64,000 bases of DNA from Eutypa lata (GCA_022661535.1 JAKULF010000001.1:3782001-3846000); one strand, 5' to 3'; shown: positions 1-12,943, numbered from the stretch's first letter. Numbers and translations are program-made. Notes: generated by a model not told the origin, from the sequence alone.

Positions 1-411
1 AGCTGGATAATATATGCATCTAGGTAGGTATCTATCAGAACAAACTTGATGTCGATCTACAGATAAAACTGCTGCCGGGGATGCCGCTAGCATAAAACAT
101 GGACAACGTTGCACACAGTTGCCAGTATCATGATGGGCTCATAGGTAATCCCTCTCGTTATCGAAGCCGTTCCAGACCTTCACCCTCTTGTTATTTAAGC
201 TGTTCTAGATTTTCGGTTAATTACTTTCCACGTGGTCGCCGTCTTACGTGTCTCAGTAAACTGGCATGTCTTAATTAACTGACAGGGCCGATTGTATGTA
301 TCCCGTAGACTGAATCAAAACCCACTTTCACCACATCGGTCTGTGGTAGGATTGACATCAACTAACTTATGTATGCGATGTTATGGATGTCTGAATTACT
401 CTCGTGAACTG

Positions 412-545
412 CCTACAGCGATAACCGCCTAACTACGGCGACGATAGCCTAATACAGCGAGCGGCAACCGGCTAGTTACGTTGACGACCGCCTAATACAG
501 CGAACGATAACCGCCTATGGCGACAACCGCCTACAGCGACATAGT
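412..545. repeat. Degenerate minisatellite
   Basis: Irregular head-to-tail copies of a unit close to ACAGCGATAACCGCCTA recur about six times, with spacers of 0-6 bases and point changes. The unit is GC-richer than its surroundings. No reading frame runs through it. The function is unknown and it is most simply a decayed tandem repeat. Confidence 0.6.
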
Positions 546-1134
546 TGCAGGTATACGGATAGAGTTAATCAGGGATAGACACCTATATATGACATTAGGG
601 GTTGGCATTTTCAAAACACGTGTGGTGTATTATACGTAGAATACACTGTAACAATATTAGCGTTCGCAACAAGTCAAGTAACAAGGCAAATCAAGCCAAG
701 TCAAACAAGATATCCTGGTGTGAATTGGCGTAGTTCGTGAATTGATTTAGTTCACGCCTTCAGTTCGTGTCTGGTAAAGTATCCGAGCTTCGGAAGGAAA
801 TGATACCCACCGAAGCCGCTACCTGCATACAGCCGGGCGTTCAACAACAAGGTTGACGATAAAATCAAGCCACACACCCCGCGTAACTATACCACACACC
901 CAGCATGCCGTATGCCACACAGCATCCGCCTTCGTACGTTATTCAGGAAAATGGTCGTCTAATTAGTTAAACCAATTGTGGCTTACTCTACATAGTTACC
1001 AGGCTACAACAGTTAAGACCTACATACATATGTATGTCGGGTAGGTATTACACGCATCGGAGTGGTTAACTTAAGTCTCGGAATGCATCCCGGAATGCAT
1101 TACCCAAACCTATAGGTAGGTACACTACTGCGCT

Positions 1135-1434
1135 GGGGGGGTTTCAAGACCATCAAGAGATCGACTTTTTATTAAATAAGTTCGTCTTTGCCGGAAGTTA
1201 ATCTCCTATTTAAAAGTTTTTAATTTAACGTAATAACCGTATTACGAAATGATCTTATATAATTATTATCTTAAACCATATAATAAGGTTTTTAAGAATT
1301 AATAATAATTATATATAAAACTAAAGATAAATTTTCTAAGCTAAAACATTTATTAAGTTAAATATATTTAAAGCATATACAGCAAGTACGTATCAAGACT
1401 ATTGTCAATTCGACATTGTGTCGAAAACCCCCCC
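1135..1434. mobile_element. AT-rich relic bounded by G7 and C7 runs
   Basis: A 300-bp segment begins with GGGGGGGTTT and ends with AAAACCCCCCC, so its termini are inverted repeats of about 10 bp. Between them, roughly 1165-1400 is strongly AT-rich, unlike the neighbouring DNA. The picture fits a small non-autonomous transposon or transposon fragment altered by RIP. The inverted ends could also be chance homopolymers, and I found no clear target duplication. Confidence 0.3.
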
Positions 1435-2569
1435 TGCCGCCCTAGTATATGTTAAGACAGCCTTGACATGCTGGCCAAGTACCATACAGTACAGCTACCT
1501 ACCTAGTTATTACTTTATATGTAACAATACCGTAATAAAACGGCATACAAAGATTCCTCGTCACTTATTAGATGGAAAGGGCTAACTATACAGAATTATT
1601 GGATTAATCACAGCCTATTTCGTAAGTGTATTTATGATTCCCCCTTAGAGTCCAGATATCCTACTACCTACCTAACTTATGTAAGTATTTACCACCTACG
1701 TAATAGCTACGTTTACATGCTAAGGGAGTCGGGTCTGTTCAACAGTCTGAGACATTGTTCCGTTCCCCGGCCTTACGTAACCAGAGGCACATACCTATGC
1801 AGAAGCGCCAGAATCCCACGTGGCCATTAATGTTATAAGAGTTATATCAAAAAATGTTATTTTTATAACATGACGTAGCTTTATAGATATGCTGCAATAC
1901 ATGTTTTGCATATAACTATTGACTATATGCTTGCAATTTTACATTCGGTATGCCCGACTAGCCATGCAACGGAGTGACAAAAATTGGTAAACGTTAGGTC
2001 CTAACTAACAATTGGTCAATCTACTAAAACGACATACATATTACCCACTAAACGCCCTAAAGCACAGACAGTATCAAGCCTCGTTTAGCAAGCGCTATCC
2101 TCGTCTGTCTGTGCAGCTGCGGTAGAACCAAATACCTAACTTAGGTACCTAAAGCCACATTTTGTGATACGTTAGGAAAATACTAAAAGCCCTAGTTATT
2201 GGCTGACCTTATTAGCGCGGAAAATAGGGAATTATTTCCAGGCTTTTAAAGGCCCTGAAGCATTACTCTTGCTTAAGAGGTGAAGATTATGACTTGATTG
2301 GTTAAATTCTGTAGATCTACTCCATCGATGTGGTGAAGGGAGGTACCTAATGTAGTTGGCCCTACTGCAGATAAAAGCTTAACGTCTTTTAAGTTAAACA
2401 AGTAAGATGTTTGAAGTTACCTATCTTGCAGCCTTATGATTAGCGGGGGAATATGACCATGTTTTAAGATATAGTGATAGTTATCCTAAGTACGGAGTAG
2501 TTTTTGATTTGATAGCCTATTTCAGGTATTTAATACATTGGTTTAATTCACTTTACTAAGCATTGCAAG

Positions 2570-2778
2570 AACGAAAAAGCTAATTGCACCAGACATCAAG
2601 CCTCTTTCGGAAGGTGCATGTACCATTTTAAGGTTAGACAGCTAACTAGCCACATTAGCCACACTAGCCACACTAAGCCACATACAAACCAACCCTGAGC
2701 CCCTAGCACCCTAATAAATAGTTAGTGTTGGGTGCTTCCGAAAGCGGCTTAATGTCTGGTGCAATTAGCCTTTTCGTT
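2570..2778. mobile_element. MITE-like element with 44-bp inverted repeats
   Basis: The left arm (2570-2613) begins AACGAAAAAGCTAATTGCAC and the right arm (2735-2778) is its reverse complement with about five mismatches. The direct repeat GCAAG lies immediately outside both ends (2565-2569 and 2779-2783), as a 5-bp target duplication would. The 120-bp interior has no coding capacity and holds a short tandem run of TAGCCACA-type units at 2646-2692. Size, long inverted ends and lack of ORF fit a miniature inverted-repeat transposable element. The superfamily cannot be told from the sequence. Confidence 0.75.
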
Positions 2779-3384
2779 GCAAGAATATACAAATCCTATA
2801 TATAGATTCTTTACTTGTATTAGGTAATAAGGAAACAACTTAAGTCTGGTAGGCTTGACAAAGATACATCTGGCATGCATTCATTTAATACATACGTACA
2901 TACTTGTATATTGCTTTTTTACAGATGCAGTGTGCCCTAACTAAGCAGCAAAGTGGGCAACCAAAATACATGTAGGTATGTAACTTCGTGTTAGTTAGTG
3001 CTGCATGAGACAAAGAGGTGATTTAGTCCAATCATAACGCTGGATGGGCTGCCTCATGGGGGCCTCAGCTGACATTGGACAGTCACTTTCCCGTCGATTT
3101 CCAATAACAAATCGGCCATCATTTACCAAATCCCCATACCAATCTGAGATACCCGTCTATATCGATTATACATCAACAAGGGCAAAAACACCTTGTGATG
3201 CAAACCTTCTTTGATGCTCCACCACAGACGTAGTACCGCCTTTATTTCTGTACGATGTGATACTGTATATTGTCGATGGCCTTGCCTCATCTCAGAGTCT
3301 TTACCATCGGTTGATCGGTAATCGGTGCGGTTGAACGAATCAGCAGACCTTGCCTGCCCCGCGCCCACTCTTTCTTGTGAAATA

Positions 3385-3420
3385 GAAGAAAGAAAGAAGG
3401 AAAGAAGGAAGGAAGGAAAG
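3385..3420 (+). repeat. GAAA/GGAA purine microsatellite
   Basis: An uninterrupted purine run made of AGAA, AAGG and GGAA units. It lies about 330 bases upstream of the proposed NLR start codon. No function can be assigned. Confidence 0.7.
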
Positions 3421-3744
3421 GGACGGGTAATTTGCACCTTGCTCTATGGAGCGGCGTGTCTTGCTTCTGATGCCGCTGCTGCCGTCGCTGCTGATGGCAA
3501 CCTGACCGAGCCGAACAGGCGTAAATGACATTGAGCCTCGCAGGTGGATGAAAGTTGCTAACCATGTATGCGCCTTCCCCGTCACACGCGACACCCCCTG
3601 TTATATATATATGTATATAGAGTCATATCGAAAACCGTGACTTCTAATTTCCATCGCATCCAACTCGAATTCCATCTACCAATATTAACACTTCAGGGAA
3701 CTATCAGTGATCCCTTATTGCCTCGCTATTGCCCTCGAGTAAGA

Positions 3745-6700
3745 ATGGTAAGCTAACCCGCCTTATTCCTTCAATCTGATCTCTTCATTTTTTTCATGTT
3801 TCATCGCAAGTTTGCCAGAATACAAGAAACACCCGAGCATCTAGTGGTGCATCGTTCCCTGTGGGGGACTATCTTTATTGTTCCGTCTAACATCGGGATA
3901 ATGATGAGAGTTCGTCTGGTCTCTAGCTAAACCTTGGGCCGTTCTCGCGCATGTTGCGGGAGCGGCCCGTGGCAGTAACTAGTGCTAAGTGATATTATAA
4001 TGTAACACCCTGGTTGATCGGTGCGCTGACATCAAACTCCCGTCTCGTATAGGGCTCAATTAACAAGCAAATCTCACGCTACGAATTCACCGCCGTCTAC
4101 ACTCATCCTGAAGCCAAGGTCGATATAGTTCTAGTGCATGGTCTGAATGGCGACCCGCAGAAGACCTGGACTGCCAAAAATGGCACGTTTTGGCCTGCCG
4201 ACTTGCTGCCAGCGTCGCTGAGAGACGCCAAGGCAAATATCCTGGTGTATGGCTACAACGCCGATGTCTACTCTAAGAAACACGGGTCAAATCCAAGCGA
4301 CAACTTCATATATCTTCATGCGCAGACCTTAGTCACCTCACTCACCCACTACCGCAAAGATGAGCAGACATCGCATAACCCAATAATATGGGTATGTCAT
4401 AGTCTAGGCGGCATACTAGTGAAACGAGCGCTACTATACTCGAACGATCTGAAGGCCTCTCAACATGAAGACTATCGTTCCGTCTACGTCTCCACCTACG
4501 GCATCACATTCCTCGGCACGCCACATACCGGGTCAGATATGGCAGGATGGGGCACAATCTTGCAGGGAATGTCCGACGCTGTTGTACCGAGATCCTTTTT
4601 CCATTCTGAGCCGGTGCTCCTCAAAACGCTAAAGAGAGATAACGAAACGCTCCAAAATATCAACAACCATTTCCTTGATATATATCAGAGATTCAAGATC
4701 TTGATGGCCCATGAGAACCACAAGACAGATATCAAAGGGGCCAAGATGCTCATCGTCGATTCAAGTTCTGCCGGTCCACAGCTGCCGGGCGTTACTTATT
4801 ATGCCATCGAAGCAACACACTCTGGCATGTGCAAATTTGAGAGCAGGAACGCGCCGGGGTATAGGACAGTGATGATACTTATCAGGGAATGGGTTCTAGA
4901 TGCGGCAGATGTGATTGCCACTAGGTGGAGAGTTGAAGATGAAGAGAGGCTGGCGAGGGCGAAACATGAGATCGAGGAGCGGATGAAGCCCTGGGTAGGT
5001 AGCTACTTTTTTGGCATGGGCTCTTGCTGCCTACAAAGGAAAAGAGCTGACATTTTTGCGCAGATACAATCTCAGCAGATTGCGCGGCATGGCCATGAGT
5101 CTAGCAGTAGGTCATCCCCAAATCTCTACATAGTAGAGATGGTTGATCCTGTAGATAGCCTGGTCGGCACACCGTTTGAAGATGTTATTTTCCCTTTCGA
5201 GATTGAAGAGCCGGAGGAATATGTGTCAGAGGCTCGGGCGGGGTTTTACACAGAGGCGGATCGCCGCCGATAATAATTAAAGGGGTTTGACTGATTTTTT
5301 GTGTTTTGTAGTCCAACATCAGATGAATGAGACCTCGTCGCCCGTATCCCAGAAGCCTCCCTCAAGACTAGGAGAACAATCTAATCTACTTCTTCCCGGA
5401 CCGGAAGGAGAACTACCACCACAAGATAATGGATCTTCTTCTCAGCCACCGGCTCCTAACGACGCCCAGCCGAGTGAACCTATTTTCGTAAAACCGGCCG
5501 TGTTTCGTCCCAACACGTTTTTCAAGGGCCGTGAAAAAGAACTGAAGCAGTTGCATAAGATGCTCATGGACCGCGGAAGGAGATCGTCAGGAACTTCGTC
5601 AGTTCTTATTCAGAGTATGCCCGGCGGAGGAAAGTCTCACTTAGCACGCCAGTATGTCTTTCAACATAAGCACGATTATCCTGGCGGCATATTCTGGATT
5701 AGAGCCAAATCTGTAAAAGAACTAGAGTACGGTTACTGGGACATCGCAAAAACAGCAGAGCTGAGTGATGCTGGCGACTTGGACCGCGACGAAGAGAGAG
5801 GCACACGGAGGATGGTTGTGGCCGTTCGGTCATGGCTGAACAGCACCAGCAACTGGTTGTTGGTTCTTGATGGCATCCACTTCGACTTTCCTGACCTACA
5901 GTATTATATCCCATTTACGAAGGATTCTAGCATGATCTTTACGTCAACAGAACAGACCGTTGCCGAAGCCTACCAGTTTGACTACCCACAGATCATCGCT
6001 CTAGATTCGCTAGCGAAGGAAGAAGCCCAGGAGTTACTCTTAGATGAGATGGGCAAGAAGAAGCCTTGGACCCGGGACGATCTCAGCCAGGCTGCCGAAC
6101 TCGTCGAGTCAATGGACCGCTTACCGCTTATGATACATGTTGCGGCGCAGCACTTAAGGGCCACTAGGGAACCTTTGGCGAAATATGTGAGGTCTTTCAA
6201 GAACCGACCCCGAGTTGGGAACCTCCCGGCGTACCACGAGGTGCGAATACAGCTCCAAAACAGAGGCGCTGTGGTGGCGCTGAACTTGATGTATATGCTA
6301 TCGTTCTTCGGGCAGCATATCCCGGTTGAGATGGTTGCTCTTGGTAAGGCCTACCTCCTTGAATCGCGCCAGTGTCCCTTCAGAACTTCAGATCTTCAGA
6401 TCTGACAACTACAAAATACCTGGTCTTTGAATGCTATGCTAAGTCCCTCAAGCTAATGTTTTCTAGGTGCTAAAGCCTTAGGCCGGAGTACTCCGGTCAA
6501 ATCTTCGAGTCCTTATAATCGTAGGACATCATTAAACAATACTATCCAGATACTTATATCCTTCGCTCTTATTGAAAGGTACCAAAATAACGAAGCATCC
6601 TCGGCGAGCTCACGAAGCAACCGTAGCATCGACATGGGCCAAGAGAACCTGGACATTCTGAGGGTCCATGGAATTGTACAGGCTTTCTTCGTTGATGTAC

Positions 6701-9498
6701 TTGCTGATGACAAGGAGGCACCATTTTGGTTGGAACAGGCCGTCTCTGTGTTCTGTCGAGCTTTTGACGAGAGTAAACATCGAGTCAAAGATGATCCTCA
6801 AGCAGGGATGCCGCAGGACTTCCGCCGCTTTCGAATCCATGGTGAACGGCTAATTGAGCACCTAGAGCGCTTTCAGCGAAAGGCCCCGGATAGACTTGGA
6901 CCCTGGCGACTAAGGCTGGACTCACGCTTGAATTCTATTGGCGGTTTGATCGATCAGCTGAGCAAGAGAAGTTCCGATGCCCATAGTCAGAGCTCCAAAG
7001 ACATGATTGTCTCGGTATTCGAGCGAACTAATAGTCTATCGGAGGCCGATTCATCAACTCCGCCGAGTACTAATAGCATACTTGAATTTTATACCGAGGA
7101 GAATACTACGGCTTTTGAGTCGCCCAGTGTTCATAACCCGGATGGTTATAATCCCTATCATTGGCACGTTACCTATCCGTATGGAGTGCCCCCGATGGCG
7201 GAGGGGGATATGGACATCTCGAGGACCGTAACCCCCCAACCTGAGCCTACGGAAATATTCGAGGCCATTTCGATGCCTGACGATGACGAGACCACCCAGA
7301 GAGTGTTCGGCCCTAATCATCGAACCATCAAGAAACATGCCGCACGACGTTACCGTGATCACGCTGGGGCTTGGAGAGCTTCATCCCAGATAATCAGTGA
7401 CCCACGCGTCAGCATTAGCCGCGAGACAGCCAAAGGGTTCATTAGCACTGGACCAAACCAGAGAGCTATCCCGCCACCCTCTACCAGTGACGACTCTGTG
7501 GCCGCGGGAAGCGAAGCGGAAGTTGCTCTAAGTCAAATACAACAGGGGTCTCCGTCGCTTCAGAATCTTGCGTCAGTCCTTGCAGACGAAGAGCAAGCAT
7601 CACTCGCGCGACCGAATCTTCTAGCTGGAAGGGTTTCTTATGCCAGCCCGTCTGCTAGCGAAACGAACCCAGTGGAGGATCATCCGATCACTCCCACTTT
7701 CTCCAACATTATCGGAACTTACCCCGCGCCGTCATCTAGCTACACTGCCGCAACGATCATGCGACTCAAAGAGAACGAACGTCCGGTCTCGATCGATGGT
7801 CTAGCGCCCGTGAAAGTATCTAGCCCACTCGCTTCGGAACCAGTCACCACGACATCCCTTCGTCGTAGCCCAAGCCCCCCGAAGGCTCGAGATGTCGTCT
7901 CCGAAACAGACGAGTTTGATTTCCTAGGAAGTCTCCCTACGATACCTATCTCACGAAGTGCGAGGTCGAGCCCATCGCAGCGCACTGGTCCGTTTGCATC
8001 ACCGCCGCCGATACCCATCCAGGTGAACGCAACGAGTAGTCTACGGCGCTCACCCGAACACGCCATAGTTGACGACGAGGAACAGCCTCTAGCCCGCTCT
8101 CTACCTAGTATCAGAAGCTATACTAGCATGTCCCCGTACCCGTACAATACGGCAGCCGCGACCACCTCGTCCATCCATCATCACCATCCAGACAGCTTGA
8201 GTATGCAAGTACACCCACCGCCCTGGACTTCATCACCTCATCATAGCCCTCAAGTACACGTCCACTCGCAGGGCTACACGAGCCAGCCCATGAGTCGCGA
8301 CCCGAGTCATCAATCGAGCCGCAGCCAGGGCTCCAACCTCTCGAGCATGTCCATGTCATCGTCCTCTTCGCAGCAGCACCATACATACCCACGACGACCG
8401 CGCCAGGGCAGCGCTGGTTCAAGAACTTCTTCCCCTGGACCCCAGACTATGCAACGCCCTCGCTCGCGCCGCCCCAGCGTTGTTGAGACCGAGCCCAGCC
8501 CCCGCATCGGCCCCCTCGATGGTGGCTCCTTGAGCTCTGATCCTGTTGTTACGAGCTACAGGCTCTACAACGATAACCACCCTTCTTCCACCGCTTCCCA
8601 CCGTGGCGGTAATAATAACAACAAAAGAAGAGGTAGTGGAAGCAGGCGCGCAGCGTCTGATTTTGGTGCTGCCGCTGACCTGCCGTACCCCGTGCGTGAT
8701 AATACGCAGGGTTTCTTTACGCGCTGGCGTGGCAGGAGACGTGGTGGTGGTGGCGTCGGTGGTGAGAGTGGCGGTGATGGAGATGGAGATGATGAGAGTA
8801 GCAACGGAGGAAGCGGAAGTGTTGGGAGTGGTAGTGGTGGCGGTACCGGTATAGGTGCAGCGAAGGGCAGCAAGGAAAACACAAGGAGGAACAGCAGCCA
8901 TCGCAGAGCTCTATCTGCCGGTGGCAGGTTAGTTAAGCTGCGCAGCAGTCGAAAGCACGATAGTTCAGATCCAATCCCGTCCTCGTCGGTCCTCCCGAGC
9001 ACTGCGATCGCGTCTCCAAGCACCCGCGGGGGTGGTGATGTTGGTGCGGGTATGATCCGCTCCTCGTCCGGGGGCGGCAGTGGCGGCTTCAAGCTTCCCG
9101 ATGGGTCGATGGTGGGATTCGGGGGCACAGGCGTCCTCCCAGTAGCTGCGGCGGCGAAGGAGGTACCCAAATCCCCCCCAACCGCAGCCCACGTTTCTGT
9201 CCCGGGTGCAAATCGCGCGTCATCATCGCCTCTGCAGCCACCACAACCACCACTTCAACAAACTCCTCGGCAAAGTACCGATAATGTCGGCACCAGTGTC
9301 ACAGCCGCAACAGGAGGTGGTAGTAATGCTGCGCAGCCCCGAAGACGACGCGGAAGTAGACGTGGAAGCGAAATCGAAGGCGCAAGTCGAAGTGGAAGCA
9401 GAGGTGAAAGCCCCCCAAACGCGAACGCGAGCGCGAGCACGAGTCCCGCGCGACGCTCTTTGACTGGTTTGGGCATTCATCGGCGTCGACAATCCTAA
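3745..9498 (+). CDS. NLR-like receptor: lipase-like, NB-ARC and disordered tail
   Basis: Predicted STAND/NLR-type protein of about 1,683 residues, the architecture usually named LipA and NB-ARC domain-containing protein. Proposed exons are 3745-3747 (ATG alone), 4053-4994, 5064-5106, 5312-6343 and 6467-9498; together they keep one frame. The N-terminal alpha/beta-hydrolase domain has VHGLNGDP near residue 29, the nucleophile elbow CHSLGG near 118 and a late ATHSG histidine. The NB-ARC part has a P-loop (SMPGGGKS, about residue 430), WLLVLDGI as Walker B, LPLMIHVAA, and a winged-helix segment LSFFGQHIPVEM. The last roughly 950 residues are low-complexity: Ser/Pro/His-rich, then Gly-rich, then Arg/Ser-rich, with one ordered-looking block around RYRDHAGAWR. 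Fungal proteins of this kind are thought to act in self/non-self recognition. The one-codon first exon (305-nt intron) and the 5107-5311 intron are the weakest calls; stop codons at 5271 and 6403 must be removed by splicing, so a broken gene is not excluded. Confidence 0.75.
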
Positions 9499-11613
9499 GG
9501 TATGTCGAGGCCAGTAAATGGGCGGCGGTGGTGGTTAGGTTAAGTTGGAAGGCTGGTCCTCGTGAGGTTAGTCGTTTGAGATACACGATTCGAAGAGGTG
9601 CAGTTTGAAGCTCGCTGGACCGAAGCTATGCTAAATTGAGATGAGCTAGCCTGGATGGAATGAGGCTGTATATATACAAATGAGGGATATGGTCGGTGCT
9701 GCAGTGGTGTGTTTGATAGCTCTTTAGCTACAGGCTGGGTGAGAGGGCGAGTGAGTGTGTTCATACATTAGGCACATACGTACATACGTGATATCTTCCA
9801 GCGTTTTCTTTTTCTCATAGGGACGAGCAGCGGGCTGTTTGACGAGATTGCATTGCATTGCATTGTGTGCGTATATATATACTCATCTATCTACGTACAT
9901 ACATATATCATGGTTGGGAGTTTAATTTTTTTACTACACAAAAAAAGAAAAGGAAATTGGTATGCAATATAAGAAAACAGTCAGTGTCATGTCATGTCTG
10001 CTCGTGCATGGTTTCAGTCGACGTAGATGAGTTTGATATTTTCGTGTATTGGAGCACTAAGCCATCCGCATGATTATGATGCTAGAAGGGGCCCGATCAC
10101 GATGGTAGGCCGGAATTTAAGCTAGCGGAATAACTACATTATGGCAAGTCTACTTGTTCAAGGCGTTTCAATGAAGGATGAATCTATATAAAATAGTGGT
10201 AAACCTTCGACTATGAAGAGCTTCAGTTGACTTTCTATGGACTATTAATGACGGAATTCGATGTTCTCACGGCTTATGACCTCCCGGAGACTATAAAGCA
10301 TTATTGCACCATTGACTACCTAATTAAGACTACAATTCATACTGCAAACAGTGAAAACATGTTTGTTCACCAGAAGCCCTAGGGTATATATAAGCTACCT
10401 ACATAGTAAGTAGTTAAAGCATATCATCCGTTAACTACCTCTTAATTCTGTGTTAGTTTAGTTAATCCTATGCCAGTAAAACCGACGGTTACTTGCTGTA
10501 TGCGACAATCTGATGGTAAACAAGTCCTAGTAAAATAAAATAAAAACATTATATGTCCGGTCAAAGGTTGTTGGTGCAGATTGTTTAAATTCTAAGCTGT
10601 TCTTGAATTATCTTTAATGCATCATAACCTTAGACACCCGTTATTTTCTAATGATTTGTGGTGGTGATCAGCACGCAGGGGATCATCATGGCGTTGTCAA
10701 TGCTAGTTATAACATCTCCCAATGCGCCACACTTAGCAAGCATTGTATGTATAGCTACGAAAGATCTTAGGTGTAGTAAACCTTCTTACCCTGAGCATAT
10801 AATTTCCTTTTAGAGATAATGTTTACCTTTACCAGTTATAACAGCCTACAATCACCTCCTCAGTAATGCGTATTATGTGTGTCGATTAGGCCCTGTACTT
10901 TCGCCCCTATATTCAAGTTGTCTTGACTTAATATGACCATTTACTATAGCATGGTCATTGCTGATGGCTTATTACCTCTTCCATCATTGGCTGCAACTAA
11001 CCCACATTCTCCCGCGTGTTATAGGATTCTGATTTGCCATTCTGGTTCATAAACATTTTCCAGATGGATGGTTTACCGCTTTGGGAAGGTCAGGATTCTT
11101 GCGCCTACTTTGTACCACACGACACGACCCCCCTTGTCAACGCAATACGGCATACCCCAAATCTTTTACTCCGCTTCGGCTTGGAACGGTATCATTCGCT
11201 ACCATGTTTTCGAACCCTGAACACGGGAGCCACGCCCTACTTATATTGCCATGTAGCCTCAGAAGCTTATCTGTCAAGATCTAGTCCTCTTTCGATATTA
11301 GTACATTCATCAACGGGTTTCACTCAAGTCATTAAGCCGCCACAGTATCCATAATTTGAAACGGGTTGAAGGACGAATATAAAGCAAATCTAGTTTTATA
11401 CTCTCTCTTTGTGGGAAGCCCAAAGTATCCCGCACTGTGATGTCTTGCTGAGGGGTTATGGAGAGAGTTGAATGATGTCGTCGGTACAGGTTGGTCTAGA
11501 ATCTTTGGTTCATGGTACCACGGCTTCCCATCTCGGCCATGCTGCATATCACGAACAACTACCAAGGCTGACCTTGAACTTTAGGAAGGTGGTACTCAGT
11601 CTTACAACTTGAC

Positions 11614-11633
11614 CTCTCTCTCTCTCTCTCTCT
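11614..11633 (+). repeat. CT dinucleotide microsatellite
   Basis: Ten uninterrupted CT units in intergenic DNA. No adjacent gene start is evident. Confidence 0.85.
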
Positions 11634-12936
11634 TTTCATTGACAACATTTTAAACGAGAAATTGCCTAGAATTCATACACCTAAATACGACAGATGTATC
11701 TAGAAACAACTACATTAAGGAAGCCGATATCGAAGCCAAGTCCCGATAGAGCGTGCTTATCTGTGCGACCAAGCGAAAACTAACAATTTGAAGCTCGTAT
11801 CAACGTGTCGTAATTTATCTAGGTCTGCGGAGTCCTAGATCTTGGCCTGCAAGGCTGTCCAATGGCCAGGCATCAGCATGACTTTATTTGCCCTGCCCCT
11901 CGGATCCATCCGAGTCTAAGCAGGGGCGGACAGCGGTAGGCACCTACGAACAAAGGAGGGGTAGGCCAGTCTTGATTGCTTATATTTTGTGGCAACTTCT
12001 ACGGTGCTCGGATCAGAGTGTGATAATCGGAATGGGTGTGATAAGTGGTGCAGGAAGACCTCCGATGGCTCAACGGCAAGGTATACTCGATATCTGAGTG
12101 GATGTTGATGAACAAATCGCAACTTTCGACATTTACGCGGTGTTACTTTCCTTCTCAGGACTGGTCAATTCGCCGTATCAGATGTTTGTTTGGGTCATTG
12201 AACATTTTCGTGTGTAGAAAAGGAGGGTGAACTTTCAAGAAACTGACAAAGCTACCGCACTCATGGACTGTCCGTCCCACTCGTCGTAGATTAGCTATCC
12301 CCTTCGCTTAATCAGGTTTTCTAAGGCTGTCATTATATCCACATTGTAACGGGTGCTTACAAGTTCGATAGCAAGTGGCAAATAACTATATACTTCGTAT
12401 TATGAAGCTTTGGTTCAAGCATTCGACTCGATTGAGACTGATTCGAATGGATTTAGTGGGTTGCAAAACACATTCGACAGGGGAGGGGTTATGATTATGC
12501 GGTTGCCTGTGCCTCGCGTACTATTCGCATAGATTCAAGGGTTCGTTTCTATAATGTGGGATGTAAGCCGTATGGTAATGCTAGGTGATTGACACTGCCT
12601 CAAGCATGGATCATGATCCTTGCCAACAAGATCGCATGGTTATACACACTCAAGATTATATCGGGCCTCAAGACGTCTCCGATGAACCGATCTTTTCAGT
12701 ATTGTAAACTATAGATCGAATCATAACAGCTGAGGTTGTAACCGGGTGCACAGGTTAGAATACCTGGTATCTTGGCAATTTTCTGTATATAAGGAGTCTC
12801 CCCTACCATCCTAATTAAATAGTTGGACCTCGTGGCATTCCAGTTCCTGGCCTGTAGTTCAAAAATAACGAGCTACTCCTACCCCCAAAGAGCTCTGCCG
12901 TCATCCTAAACGAGGAGAAGTTATATATCTACCCTT

Positions 12937-12943
12937 TATAAAA
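12937..12943 (+). promoter_or_regulatory. Probable TATA box
   Basis: TATAAAA lies 39 bases before the ATG of the pyroglutamyl peptidase gene. The distance is short but workable for a fungal TATA element with a very short leader. The call rests on sequence and position only. Confidence 0.4.

Larger units (their letters stand above)
1..3744. other. Gene-free left flank
   Basis: I see no gene here; the open frames near 3123-3756 are short, overlapping on both strands and lack family resemblance. The stretch holds a degenerate minisatellite (412-545), an AT-rich relic (1135-1434), a MITE-like element (2570-2778), a purine microsatellite (3385-3420) and many scattered TAGGTAGG/CCTACCTA words. The last few hundred bases probably contain the promoter and 5' leader of the NLR gene that follows. 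Confidence 0.6.

Noticed and set aside
412..545. CRISPR-like array
   Set aside because: Units are short, irregular and without unique spacers, and the genome is fungal.
1850..1875. TGTTAT...ATAACA palindrome as a terminator or operator
   Set aside because: It is a short A/T palindrome expected by chance in AT-rich DNA and is far from any gene.
8123..9586. Several long minus-strand frames opposite the NLR tail
   Set aside because: They are shadows of a repetitive, GC-rich coding region and give low-complexity translations.
11034..11354. 106-codon plus-strand frame
   Set aside because: It overlaps other frames on the same strand, shows no domain pattern and no supporting splice sites.
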